Assembly: GCA_000151295.1 (NCBI GenBank)
Contig: GG745331.1
Location: forward strand, 692,309-756,308
Length of the DNA: 64,000 bases
Reading direction: 5' to 3'
Source of the DNA: Allomyces macrogynus ATCC 38327
Taxonomy: Eukaryota; Blastocladiomycota; Blastocladiomycetes; Blastocladiales; Blastocladiaceae
The translations under genes were made by a program, and so were the position numbers. This document shows positions 43,608-55,029 of the stretch, in pieces (the stretch's first letter is position 1; every line of letters starts with the position of its first letter). Below the pieces are notes generated by a model that was given only the letters and a program-made list of their open reading frames with translations, had not been told where the DNA came from and searched no databases.

Positions 43608-45474
43608 ATGATTCGCTCCAGTCTGGTCGCATTCCCGCCCATTTCCACCCCTCTACCGTCTCATCCCATTTTGGCGCGACGTTCCCCCACCACATTCCCG
43701 CTCTATTCTTGCCGTCGGATCTTCTTCTACTGCTTGATTTCATTTTGATCTTTGACCGTTTTTTTTTCGAAGTGTGATGGCGCCCTTGGACATGGCGTCC
43801 CCCGATTTCCTCGCGTCGTTTGACTGGCTCGATTTTCTCGCGCTCATTTGGCCTTGATTTCGTCTCGTTGATTTGGTTTCGTTGGAGTTGTCTTGAGCGT
43901 TCAGTTGTTCATCTTGTTGTTTTCCACCAGCAATGCCTTGTTCCATTCAATTTTATCCCCCCGCCCGCTTATCCTCGCTGCCGCGATCCGTTTTTGCTGG
44001 CTGCCGATTGTGCGACGGCCGCGCGAATCTTTAGTGCTCGCCACTCGGGCGGCCGGCCATGCGTGTGATATGAAATATTTGGTTTGGTTTCGTTTAGTTC
44101 TTGGAAACACCGCGGTCGGCTTTGGCATGGCAGTTAGCTCAAGCAAGAGCGGATGGTGCGCGCTCCTCGCTCGCGGCCATGTTTCACCCAAACATTGGGC
44201 GCGACGCGACGGAATGTTTCGACCACGTTTCGCTCGCAATCGCGGTCACCAAACTTGTCGTCCTCGCCCGGCCGCCAAGCAAAGAACGGAAAAGCAAGAG
44301 CGGTCTGATCGACTACAACGTCACAGGGTGGAGAAGGCTTGTGAAACGACGAGGAACGACGAGGGACGACGAAGAATGCATCCTATCAAGTCCGCGAGTG
44401 CAAGAGCATCAAAAAAGCGGCCTGAAACACGCACATCGTCCAACCACTTTCATCCCTGGAGTGTCGCAAACATGGCGGCACGAATGGCTTCGAAAAAAGG
44501 AGGTGCTCCTTAACTGGTCCAGGACCCTTTCCCCGTCTCACCACTGGGGACATCTGTCATAAACGAGTGCAGAATCGACTTGGGTGGACGAAATGGCGTG
44601 TGGATGGTGACCATCCCTGGAGCGTTGCAGAAAGTGAATATCCTGGCCGCACGAGTGTCTTCAAAAAATGGAGGGGCTCTTTAACTGGTCCAGGTTCCTC
44701 TCCCCCTCAAATAGTTCACCAGCAGGGGGACGTCATCCGAGTCGATTGAGTGCAAACAAAGGACGTTTGACATCTGCATGCACCGGTCTTAATTGCTCTG
44801 ACCATTCCCAAACCTCGCTTATTTCGCCATCTGAGCTGTCTCCACCGCCTTCAATCGCGATTTGATTCGAGCTGCCGCCCGCACAGCCATCTGACCGGTT
44901 CTCCACCCCCGCTGGACGGAATAGCGCGAAAAGATCATTAATGGTAGATAACATCCAGCTTATTCCATTGCGGGGAGTTGGAAGTTCCGTCCTCTTATGG
45001 GTGCGGAGCCATGAGCGCGGCCAATGGCATTTCTGGCCAAGCTGACGGACAGGGAGACATTTTGTTCGACCTCAGGGAGACAGTCTTGTCATCGCCCTTC
45101 AGTAATCCACGTGAGTTTCCGAAGCAATGTGGCGCGGTGCTCCGGTCTTGTTCTCCACGCGTGGCTTCCCGACTGCAAGCGCAAATGGCTTGCCCGGGGC
45201 TTGGGACTCGATCTGTGGACCCCGCCACCGACCCGAACCGCCGTCAAAAGAAAAAATGGACCGACAAGCGACCCCAATCCAATCCTAACCACCTCGTTGC
45301 CTTGCGCTGGATCCCCCCGCCTTCGCCAAGCGCCCGCCCAGCAGCTCGACCGCCCATATAAGCCCGACCAACGCCCCTGCCCGTGCGGTCCTCTCGCTGC
45401 TGCCGGAACCGTCCAAGAAACCGACCAGTCGACCTGACTCTTCAACCACCCCAACCACCAACACCTTCGACACG
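43608..45474. other. Spacer with a diverged tandem repeat
   Basis: About 1.9 kb between the KH/SAM gene and glutaryl-CoA dehydrogenase. It begins T-rich (3' UTR), contains the 161-bp tandem repeat listed separately, and ends with the promoter of the dehydrogenase. No gene recognised. Confidence 0.4.
44451..44772 (+). repeat. Two diverged tandem copies of a ~161-bp unit
   Basis: Both copies open with CATCCCTGGAG (44451 and 44612) and share CGCACGA..G..TTC.AAAAAA, then CTTTAACTGGTCCAGG or CTTAACTGGTCCAGG, a pyrimidine run, CACCA, GGGGAC and GAGTGCA in the same order. Similarity is patchy, about 60-70% by eye, so the duplication is old. No open frame explains it. Confidence 0.65.
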
Positions 45475-46866
45475 ATGATGCCCTTTACCTCGGCGATTGC
45501 CGCTGCGGCCACGCGCCGTGCCGCTGCCGCCGCCGTGCCCTCGGTCGCGCGCCGCGCCATGGCCACGGCGATTGGCCCGGCCAAGTTTGTCAAGTTTGAC
45601 TGGGAGGATGCGCTGAGCCTGAACGGGTGCCTGACCGAGGAGGAGCGGTCGGTTATGGAGTCGGCGCGGTCCTACTGCCAGGAGAAGCTCATGCCGCGCG
45701 TGCTCATGGCCAACCGCCACGAGAGTACGGCTTGGTGTTGTCCTGGTTCGAAATCTGCTTCAATGCGACACGTAAAACTGACCGCTTCTCGTCCCTCTCC
45801 TTTGCGTTTTACAGAGTTTGACCGTGAGATTATGACCGAGATGGGCGAGCTCGGTCTGCTCGGTGCGACGATTGACGGGTACGGCTGCGCGGGTGTCTCG
45901 TCGGTCGCCTACGGTCTGATTGCGCGCGAAGTGGAGCGCGTCGACTCGGGCTACCGGTCGGCCATGTCGGTGCAGTCGTCGCTCGTCATGTATCCGATCT
46001 ACGCCTACGGCACGGAGGCGCAGCGCGAAAAGTACCTGCCCAAGCTGGCGTCGGGCGAGCTCGTCGGTTGCTTTGGTCTGACCGAGCCGAACCACGGGTC
46101 TGACCCGGCGGGCATGGAGACGGTTGCCGAGAAGCAGGCTGACGGGTCGTTTGTTCTGCGCGGCGCCAAGACGTGGATCACCAACTCGCCGATTGCCGAC
46201 GTGTTTGTCGTCTGGGCCAAGTGCAAGTGGGACAACCAGATTCGCGGGTTCATTCTTGAAAAGGGCATGAAGGGACTCGACGCGCCCAAGATCGAGGGCA
46301 AGTTCTCGCTGCGTGCGTCGGTCACGGGCATGATCATGATGGACGATGTCGCTGTGCCCGCCGAGAACCTGCTCCCGGGCGTGCAGGGGCTCAAGGGTCC
46401 CTTCGGGTGCCTCAACAACGCGCGTTTTGGTATTGCCTGGGGCGCGCTCGGCGCCGCCGAGTTTTGCCTGGCCACGGCCCGCGACTACACGCTGAACCGC
46501 CGCCAGTTTGGCACGCCGCTCGCGGCGTTCCAGATCCCGCAGAAGAAGATGGCCGATGCGTTGACCGAGATCTCGATTGGTCTGCAGGCGTGCCTGCAGG
46601 TCGGCCGTCTCAAGGACGAGGGCAAGCTTGCAGTTGAGCAGATTTCCATCATCAAGCGCAACTCGTGCGGCAAGGCGCTCGCGATCGCGCGCGAGTGCCG
46701 CGACATGCTCGGAGGGAACGGTATCGCTGACGAGTACCACATTATCCGCCACGTCTTGAACCTCGAGGCCGTTAACACGTACGAGGGCACGCACGACGTG
46801 CACGCGCTGATTGTGGGTCGTGGCATCACGGGCATTCCGGCGTTTGAGACCAAGAAGATCGACTAA
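45475..46866 (+). CDS. GCDH: Glutaryl-CoA dehydrogenase, mitochondrial
   Basis: FAD enzyme of the acyl-CoA dehydrogenase family; oxidises and decarboxylates glutaryl-CoA to crotonyl-CoA in lysine/tryptophan breakdown. Exons 45475-45724 and 45815-46866 give 433 aa. The first ~35 residues are rich in Ala and Arg without acids ([20 protein letters not shown]), fitting a mitochondrial presequence. Motifs: [126 protein letters not shown] and the catalytic-Glu segment [32 protein letters not shown] and FGCLNNAR are diagnostic for GCDH within the family. An MM start; either Met would keep the presequence. Confidence 0.95.
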   Translation: MMPFTSAIAAAATRRAAAAAVPSVARRAMATAIGPAKFVKFDWEDALSLNGCLTEEERSVMESARSYCQEKLMPRVLMANRHESTAWCCPGSKSASMRHVKLTASRPSPLRFTEFDREIMTEMGELGLLGATIDGYGCAGVSSVAYGLIAREVERVDSGYRSAMSVQSSLVMYPIYAYGTEAQREKYLPKLASGELVGCFGLTEPNHGSDPAGMETVAEKQADGSFVLRGAKTWITNSPIADVFVVWAKCKWDNQIRGFILEKGMKGLDAPKIEGKFSLRASVTGMIMMDDVAVPAENLLPGVQGLKGPFGCLNNARFGIAWGALGAAEFCLATARDYTLNRRQFGTPLAAFQIPQKKMADALTEISIGLQACLQVGRLKDEGKLAVEQISIIKRNSCGKALAIARECRDMLGGNGIADEYHIIRHVLNLEAVNTYEGTHDVHALIVGRGITGIPAFETKKID

Positions 46867-48200
46867 GTGTGCGCGCCGTGCGCTCCATTGTCGTGTTCGT
46901 TCTTGATTTTGTTGCTTGCTTGCGCTTTGTCTGCCTGGGTTTCAGTTCCAGTTAGAGTGACGGGGAGCCACCCCCGCCTAGTCTTCTTGGCGTTTATATA
47001 TCTTGTATCTGCCCAACCCTCTTGTCCTCATCCGCGTCGTCACTTCCACCAAATCCATGTGAGGACTGGAATCCGCACATTCGGTCAAGACGGGATGCAG
47101 AGTCCATACAGTTGCCAGCATGAGGAGAAGTCCCGTGCGGCAACAGTGCCACTTCCTCGAACTTCCTCCTGGCCACACACTTGTTGACCTGATGTTTATG
47201 GGCGGCAAAGAGTCCAGGTAGGTTCGCATGGTCGAGAGTGTTCCGCCCAGACGGACTGATCAGTGTCGATCAATTTCCCGATTCATCGACAGGGTGAAGA
47301 ATAACACCCAACACGAGTGGCAATCACTGACTGTCTCTCGGCGATACGCGGCGAACAGGCAGGAGGGAGCAAGCACGAGTTTTCGGACGACGGAGCAAAA
47401 GCAGGGGAGCAAGCAAGCCATCATGGCTCGTTCGTCATACGGAACGTCAGAGATGCAAGCTGGTGTGAACTGGTGAAAGTTGTGGCTCGACAAAGTAACC
47501 GCTCGCACTGACAACCTTTGAGTCTGTTGGAGAGAGCAAGAACTGGACCTCACAGACCCCAACCTCGCCCTTGACACAAGGTCACTGTTTGCCGGGCCGC
47601 CGAGACACGATTTTTTTGAGGAACGAGGGAAAACACTTTGTCGAGGTCGCATAAGTGACAGTAGATATGTTTTATCACCTGGAGGGTTCGCTGGGTGCGT
47701 TGGCATGCCAAGCTTACCATTTCCGGACTAACGTGGCCCAGACGGCGATTCAAGGGCGTGCTCATACTTTTGAGAAAGTTTTAGGCGTCCTCGTCACGCA
47801 AGAATTACAGAGAGCCATGACTGGGCCTGATTGGGTCCTTCAGCTGGGTTTCAAGCTGCTGGCCATGACCAGTGCATGCTGTGATCATGAGAGCCCCACC
47901 GCCAGACATTTGGACATCGGCTCTCCTCTCTAAGCGAGGAGAATGCGGTGTGTCTTGTGAACTCATGGTGCCTTTCACTTTTTCGAAATGACAATTGTTC
48001 GAGGTCTAAGCTCTGTCCGCACTGACAAACTCAAAACATGCCAGTTCGCAGCTTGAGACGAGGATGGTCAGACTGTCAGGGTATTCTTTGCCAAAAGTCA
48101 AGAGTTCTGTATTCTTCGTTCCCGCCCATGGTTATCTGCCATCCAAGCAAGTCAGGGACGAGACGAGGATTGTTCGTAATGAGAAAAGCACGGGCAAAAG
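46867..48200. other. Gene-poor spacer
   Basis: Follows the dehydrogenase stop. Lower GC than the genes. One minus-strand stretch near 47,720-47,600 reads in a protein-like way (ACQRTQRTLQVIKHIYCHLC) but has no flanking gene structure; it may be the far end of relic 2. Confidence 0.3.
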
Positions 48201-48208
48201 GTAAGAAA

Positions 48209-49500
48209 TCAAGGACAGCCATGAGGCCGGGAACAATAGTTGAAGCAGCCAGGAGACGGCCCATCGATCAGGCAGCGAGAGTGCAACACAAGTCGACTCT
48301 GCGTGCCAAACATGTTAACACGCCAACCAACATCGATGCTCACGCCCGTGGTTTCTGCTTGCATCTTGCGCAGCTCGTCCTCGACCTTCTCCAGCCTGTG
48401 CACCACATGGAACGGATCCGCAAACTGCACTGCAACGCGCACAAGAGCGCTGGCGGTCTCCTTGACAATCAATACTTCGAGGAACGGAAGCGATGAAAGC
48501 AAAGGACTGGGATTGTCGATGGGGAACCACGAGGCAAGACAGAGAGCACGCAACGTCGGTGCATTGGGAGAATGGCAGCATGCAGTCCAGGGGGGAAATC
48601 AACATTGTACGGCTGAGGGGACATGGGATGACGCAGGTTAAGCGTTTGAAGAACCGGAAAAGTCATGGACGCGAGACACGGCACATCCTAGCCTTCAATT
48701 GTCAACTTCACGACGTGGTCCTTGACGGTACCGGGGAGCAGGTTGGTATAGGCAGAGGGCAGGAAAGAATGACAGTGGACACGAAGCAGGTGCAGGAGCA
48801 CATCAGCAAGACAATCCATGGTGCATGTACGAGTCCATCCACCTATCACTGTTGCCAATCGCAACAAGTTGAAAGTGAAACTGGTCAGGGTACTGTTCGT
48901 TGACGCGATCCACGCTTTCTGAGACTGCAGCGAGTGAGATTTCAGCTCTGTTGGGTGTGGTCGGTGCTGAAGTGTGGCGGGAAGGCTGGCGTGGTGAAGA
49001 CTCCAACACGGTCACTCACACATCATTGCCACTTGCTCGTTTGATTTTCAGTCGCAATTAACCAGAAGGAAATCCGCTTGCCTCTGTCCCAGCTCCAAGG
49101 TTCGAATGTAACTGCGACCCATCTGCGACGACAAGTATCTTCCTGATTCACGCCAGTTGCTGTTTATGTCCAGTTCTTCGTAACGTCGAGTGCAATCACG
49201 GCTGCAAGCCCAGACGCATCGCACCAGCGATCGACCGGCCGAATGTGTACTCGGTCGCGCACTGGGTGCGACCCGGACGGTCGCTCCGTGGTGGACAAGA
49301 CAGATGTGCGGCATGCACACCAAACAGCAATGTCTGTTGGCGCCCGGGAAGGCCGGGTGTGATCGCCGGCTCATAATTCTCCAACGTGCCATGCACAAGG
49401 AGCTCAGTCTTACCATGAAAAAGGAAAAGGAGCGGTCACTTATCAAGTCTCTCAAGACATGTCCATGATCGTTTGATGGCAGCAAGCCTCGCGGGGGCAA
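48209..49500 (-). pseudogene. Frame-broken protein-like relic 2
   Basis: Minus-strand segments in changing frames, in order: RRYEELDINSNWRESGRYLS with SYIRTLELGQRQADFLLVN (about 49,200-49,050); AAVSESVDRVNEQYPDQFHF with LVAIGNSD (about 48,950-48,860); MDCLADVLLHLLRVHCHSFL to LLPGTVKDHVVKLTIEG (about 48,830-48,700); PMSPQPYNVDFPPGLHAAIL (about 48,630-48,570); LPFLEVLIVKETASALVRVA to HRLEKVEDELRKMQAE (about 48,500-48,360). The content is Leu-rich and similar in style to relic 1, including a VDR(L/V) element. No consistent set of splice sites joins them, so I call it decayed. A still-functional multi-exon gene cannot be excluded. Confidence 0.4.
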
Positions 49501-49817
49501 GAATGTACATCACATCGTGGGACAGAGAAATGGATTTCCTCCCTTGAAGTCGCGAACAACCATGCCAAGAACCATGGCCATGGCCCCGGTAGCACGCTCA
49601 AGAACAAGTCAAAGGGGACAGAGAGAGGGTAATCTATTGTAAAAATCGGCAGATGCTTCGACAGCGAACATCAAAACCTGGCCGTCTCCGCCAACAAAGA
49701 GCGCAAACCAAGTGTAAAGCAAACGGGTGCCACTACGTCAACTCTTCGAACAAACTCCAGACCCAAAACAAAAATTGGCGTCAAATTATGCACAAAAGCC
49801 CTCTCTCGGCTCGACAC
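49501..49817. other. Spacer downstream of the MFS gene
   Basis: 3' region of the minus-strand transporter gene at 49818. Nothing recognised. Confidence 0.35.
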
Positions 49818-51532
49818 TTACGCGACAATGGCCTCGATCATATCCTTGCGCGCGTACCCCTCGCCGTCCTTGCCCTCCTTCTCGGCCTCAGCGCGTGCGC
49901 GCGCCGCCGCCGCTGGGTCGGTCCCCATCGACGCCATGATATCGGCCTCGTCGTCATGGTCGTCAATCACTTGCGGGTTGAGCGCAAACGACCCGCGCGG
50001 GATGAACGTGGCGACCAGGACGATCACGGCGCAGACCGACATGACGACACCGCCCGTCCAGAACATGGCGTCCTGCGTGGCCTTGAGCCCGACCAGCGGC
50101 TTCCACTTCTTGGCCGACCCGAGCGTCTTGACGAGATCCTTGACGTACGAATCCATGATGTTGCCGACCACCTTGTTGACAATCGCAAAGACGATAATGT
50201 AGAGCACGTAGAGGAAGGCCATGACGGCGCCGAGCGGCGAGACGGTCGGGTCAATGTCCTCGACCTTGGCGAGACGCGACTGCACATAGGCGACAAGCGA
50301 GACGTCGCCCGACGCCCACCCGAAGGAGATGAAGATCATGATCGCGGCAAGGAACCAGACCCAGCCCTCGATGTTGGCAAACGGCGTCGCGTACGGGAAG
50401 ATCCAGACAATCATGAGCGTGATCGCGTCGAGACGAAGCCACGGGATCGGCGTCGGGACGGCGTTCGAGAACATGAGCACAAAGAAGGCACCGCACAGCT
50501 CACCAAAGTTGGAGCCCGACACGAGCAGCTGCTGGTAAGAACCCTTGGACAGCGCAAAGTTGGCGTAGTGCGCAAACAGCACGTTCTCGAGGTACCGATG
50601 CAGCACGAGCGGGAGCGTGTAGGCCGGAATGAGCCACGCGAGCGAGCGGTTGAAGCACACGAGCTTGAGGCCGACCCAGACCGACCAGAAGAAAGCCTTG
50701 AAAATCGCGGCCATTTCGCCAAAGATCGACCCCGAGTGACGGCGCAGCTTGGGACGCCCGGCCTCGGCATCGGCCTGCTCCGACGCGAGCTTGATTTGCG
50801 ACCAGATAAGCGACGCGCCCGTGAAGAAGATCGGGATCAGCGCGAGCGAGTAACCGTAGTTGAAGTAGGAGATCCAGTAGCGCGAGAGCAGGGCACCAGC
50901 GGTACCGGCCACCTCGTAGCAAATGTGCACGGTACTGTCCATCTTCTTCAGCTTGACCGGGTCGCCACCAACGATATCACGCGGAATAACGCGGCGAATC
51001 AGCTCGACGATCCCGTGGAAGATGCCGACCGCCGGGAACAGGAACGCAATGATCATGGGCGGCCAAGTGCCCTCCGCGTAGTTCTTTTCGTCGCCGAGAC
51101 CGGTGCGGCCACCACCAGTCACACCCTCGAGAATCGGGACAATCAGGACGAGCAGTCCAAAGAGCAGGATCGAGACGGACAGGACGCGCGGCGTAGACCA
51201 CCGCTTGATGAGTGGTGCGACGAGCAAGGAACCAATCGACTGGCACGCGTAGTTGACGGAGACAATGACACCCCATGCGTCGGCTGGATTGTACTTGTAG
51301 CGCGTCAAGACAATGTTACTCATGCACCCCGTCATGGTCTCGAGGGCAAACTTGTAGCACCTGGAGGGTTGGTGGAGGCGATGGTCATGGTGAGCTGACT
51401 GCCGCAGGAACGCCGTCGCTGGGGATGCGCTTTTGGCAACGAAGTGGCCTGAGCAGCAACGTACATGATGCCGACAATGTAAATCGTCAGATTCTTCTTC
51501 TCCGGACCGCTGAAGACGTCGTAAAGGCCCAT
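49818..51532 (-). CDS. Major-facilitator-type transporter, substrate unknown
   Basis: Exons 51532-51465 and 51360-49818 join as AT|G to 1611 nt, 536 aa. A short N-terminus (MGLYDVFSGPEKKNLTIYIV) leads into about twelve hydrophobic helices with a central charged loop (ASEQADAEAGRPKLRRHSGS) between the two halves. Recognisable segments include YACQSIGSLLVAPLIKRW (the MFS helix 2-3 region), ILLFGLLVLIVPIL, LALIPIFFTGASLIWSQ, GSNFGELCGAFFVLMFSNA, WVWFLAAIMIFISFGWASGD and FWTGGVVMSVCAVIVLVATF. The C-terminal tail is acidic and Ala-rich (DDHDDEADI, ARARAEAEKEGKDGEGYARK), cytosolic. The fold is clear; I cannot place the family or substrate. No signal for a particular organelle. Confidence 0.78.
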
Positions 51533-53422
51533 TTTCGGTCACGGTCGTGGTCGCGTGTGGGTCGAGGCTGAGGTCTGTCGGAAGACTCGGCGAGCGAGCA
51601 ACAAGGCACGAGAGCGAGGGCACGGGTGCAAGACGCAGTGCACACGGGTGCGGAAGTGCGATGGGAAGCGCTGCAGCAGCCGCGGGATGGGGTGCAGTTG
51701 ATGGTTGGCAGAGAGGAGTCGGAGCACTGGCCACGGTCTGACTTGTCGATGAGGTGGGGGCCGGTACGGTTTAAGTACGGTGCGCGGGAATTCTGGAAGA
51801 ACGAGGTCGTTTGCGCGTGCTGATGTCGACGCCGTGATCAACTGCTAAAAACGCCATGGTGGTGGTGCGCGGGACGAGGCAAGGCAAGCGAGGGACCACA
51901 ACGTTGTCGTCGGTCGGGGGTCGACCTGCTTCGTGTGCGCAACGACGTGTCCTGGGCATGGTCATCCATGGGTTGCGGTGCGTGCGCTTTGGCCAGGATG
52001 TCATGCGCGCGCGTGGGCGGTGCAGAAGGGCCAGAAAACGTGGTGATGGGCAAAGGAAGTGAAGGTGCGAGACGTTTCCCGTTTGGCACGCGCATGTTCG
52101 CTGCTCGCCATGCGGGCGGCCCGCCGCTCTGCCAGCTTCTGCGTCGCACCCCGGCTCGAGGCCCGGCGTTTCCCCCTGCCCAAAAGTACAGTCATGGCGC
52201 TGCCAGAACATGCTTGAAGTGCGGGGGGCTGCTTGTTTCGACGCCACATTGGCGCGCGTCGCCCGTGCGCAATGCCTGGCAACGTCTGCCAAAGAGTTCA
52301 AGGCGATGGCTGCCTGGGGCTGCCTTCGCTCACCTTTCGAGCGCCTTCGAGCATGTTCGCCACGCGTGCACGTCCCGTGCGCAGCGACAGATCGTGAGCG
52401 TTGCTGCTGCTCCGTGTCCGCTTGACTGGCCAGGGGCCCGCGATGGCGCACGCGCGTTGTCGCCCACGTTGATTGTCTGTGCGATGAGCTGGGGCGAGCT
52501 ATGGGCAGTCTGTTTCGTTCGGTTCAGGCATGATGCGCTCACGATCGTTGTCGATGCACGTTTTGCCGCAGCAGGCTCGAACAGCAGCATATCATATGAA
52601 CGCGACCATGACGCCGACCAGCACAATGGCCCGATGCGAACTGTGATACCCACTTCTCTCGTTGATGAAAATGAAAATTTGCAGAAGAAACGACCGCGTC
52701 GTTCAACGATGTGGCAACCTGACCAGAGATCGCCGACAAAAACTTGCATGCGCGCCAACGTGAGGCGCCGCCGCTTCTCGAAACCAAAGGGGCGACGACA
52801 GCGATCTGAGCACGCCCATTCGCACGCCCAGCGGCACGTCGTCTCGAACGTTCCATGGCGGTTACACCAAAGCCCTCACACGTTTACTGACCTTGGCGGG
52901 CGGGTGAGACGTTGCGAACGACAATGGCCGGCCAATCAAAAGTCTCTGCACGTCCCGCTCTCCGTGGCCCTCCAGTCGCGCACGATTCGGGTGACGAACT
53001 CGACGCACGACGTTTGAGTCGGCCCTCCAATCGAATGGGCCAGCGAACTTTCTGCACATCTCTGTCTTGGCGAGCCTCGCGCGTGTCGAACCTGTTGTTG
53101 TCGCCCAAGATCATGGTGGCGAACCCGATGCGGCGACGCGGCAACGCGGACGTTCACCACCTGCCGAAACGTGCCCAAAGTGCGCCGGTCCGTGTGTCAC
53201 AGCGCGCGTAGACACCGCCGCCGCCAACCTGAACTGTCGCCACATTGTTCCGTTGCCGTGATCCAATCGTGTTCCATCCACTCCACCCATTTATTCGTAC
53301 GGTCCAATATCGCCGCCCCCGCCAGCCGCCGGCCGCCGGCCGCCGGCCGCGCCAGCTGGCGTCCAACGGCACCGAACGTGCACCTCCCACGCAGTCCCCA
53401 GCCCAGTCCACCCCACGCCAAC
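51533..53422. other. 1.9-kb spacer between transporter and Ras
   Basis: GC-rich with many open frames on both strands, none with recognisable motifs. A short CCGGCCG-type tandem repeat lies at about 53322-53353. Promoter of the transporter and 3' region of Ras are here. Confidence 0.35.
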
Positions 53423-54457
53423 CTACATGATCGTGCACTTGCACCCGCCGCCCCCTCCGGCCCCGTCAGCCGCACCGGCTCCACCCGCTGCGGCGCCTGC
53501 ACCGGCAGCGTTGCTGCTGCTGCCCTTACCGGCACCACTACTGCCCGCACCGGCCCCACCAGCATCGCTGCCCTTGCTCGCGTCCTTGCGGCATTGCCGG
53601 ACGAGTTCTTGGAATGCTTCCGTAACGTTGATGTTGGCCTGGTTGTGCCGCGCGGTGTCAGTTGAAAATCGTCCAACTGGCGAGAGAGGGCGAGGGGGCT
53701 GGACCGTACTTTGGCCGAGGTCTCAAAATAGGGCACCTTGAGAGCGGCAAACGCGGCCTGTGCCGTGCTCTGGTCGACCTGCCGCGCCGATTCCGGCAGA
53801 TCCTGCACGTGCGGGATACCGGGTCAGCCTTGCGCGAGCGAGACAAGACGTGAGGTCCTGCAATGTGATACGCACACACTTGTTCCCGACAGCGACCATG
53901 GGCAGCTTCTTCTTGTTGCGACTCATCAAGATGCGTTCGCGCAACTGCTTGGCCTCCTCGAGCGACTCGGACGAGTTGAGCGCAAACACGAGTAGAAACC
54001 CATTGCCCGACGCGAGGTGTTGGTCGCGCAAGGCCTCGTACTCTTGCTATTCGGCCCATGGGACGTGAGTCGCGTGCGGGTGGAGACGAAGTGACGAACG
54101 ACGCGAGGAAGCGTACCTGCCCAGCCGTATCGACAATGTTGAGCTGGCATGCCTGCGAGTCGACCACGACGTTCTTGCGGTAGTTCTCCTCTATTACCCA
54201 CCCGAGGTCAGCGCACCGAGCCCATCACGATCGGGATCGGTGGACTTCGAACGCACCGACAGTCGGATCGTAATCGGACGTGAAGTCGTCTTTCAGGAAC
54301 CGGATCGTCATGCACGACTTGCCGACACCACCGCTGCCCACGACAACCTGGCCGCGGAACATAAACCACGAACACAGGTCAGTTGCAACGCGTCGGTGCT
54401 GTGCGACTTGCCGATCCAGGGACGGACCAGCTCAAATTTGTCCTCGGGCGGCGCCAT
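53423..54457 (-). CDS. RAS: Ras-family small GTPase with CaaX box
   Basis: Membrane-anchored GTP switch. Exons 54457-54428, 54347-54257, 54190-54117, 54046-53876, 53802-53710 and 53638-53423 give 675 nt, 224 aa, with all phases consistent. G1 is [11 protein letters not shown] (human A11 position is Ser), switch I YDPTV, G3 DTAGQ followed across an intron by [12 protein letters not shown]4 NKCDL created exactly by a splice, G5 ETSAK, also ending at a splice. Human Ras has Q61-E62-E63; here it is Q-Q-E. The C-terminal hypervariable part (about 55 aa) is Gly/Ala/Ser-rich and ends CKCTIM: a CTIM CaaX box with Met favouring farnesylation and a nearby Cys that could be palmitoylated. N-terminus [10 protein letters not shown] is short, as in Ras rather than Rho. 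Closest function: Ras/cAMP or MAPK signalling. Confidence 0.9.
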
Positions 54458-55020
54458 GGCGGGTGGCGGGTAATTCTTGAGATCACGGAGCCCGAAGAAA
54501 CGAGGGGTCGTGTCGGGCAGAATGAGAGACAGAGCGGCAGAGGGAGCACCGCGTCGTCACCGGAATGAAGCGCGCTGTCGCACGCGGTCGGTGTCAAATG
54601 GATCCCGGCGCGGTGAAGTCGTGCGGGGTGCGGTGGCTCCAACCGGTGAGGGAAGAGAGATTGCCGCGGTCGCGGAGGAAGCAGGTCGAATCCCGGCCGG
54701 AAATGTCGCAGGAGCCCGCGGAGAACCGGTGTCTTGGTAGAGTTGGGGTTGAGAGCGAAATTGCAGCCAGTGGCAGGGCGTTTGGTGTCGAAATCGAGCG
54801 CCGGGGAGGGTGCGCGACGGCGGCAACGTCCAACGAAATCGCGAATGACGAGGGACAGGGCGGCTCGTAAATGGAACACGTGGCCCCCATGGCGCTCCCT
54901 GCCGTCGCGAGGGGACGCCAATTTTGTCGGTCAAACAGCAAGCTGCAAAGTCCAAACTACTTGCGGCACCTGGCGCAGTTTGTGACGGCGGCGGCGGCAG
55001 CGGTCGAAGACGACCAAAAA
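54458..55020. other. Upstream region of the Ras gene
   Basis: Promoter and 5' UTR of the minus-strand Ras gene. No conserved frame recognised. Confidence 0.35.
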
Positions 55021-55029
55021 GGCATGCGC

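Noticed and set aside
43548..43777. Poly-Phe/Leu small ORFs over the TTC repeat
   Set aside because: Products of reading a microsatellite in the 3' UTR.
49653..51398. 581-aa + frame opposite the MFS transporter
   Set aside because: Charged, repetitive reading of the antisense strand of a hydrophobic protein; no start context or motif.
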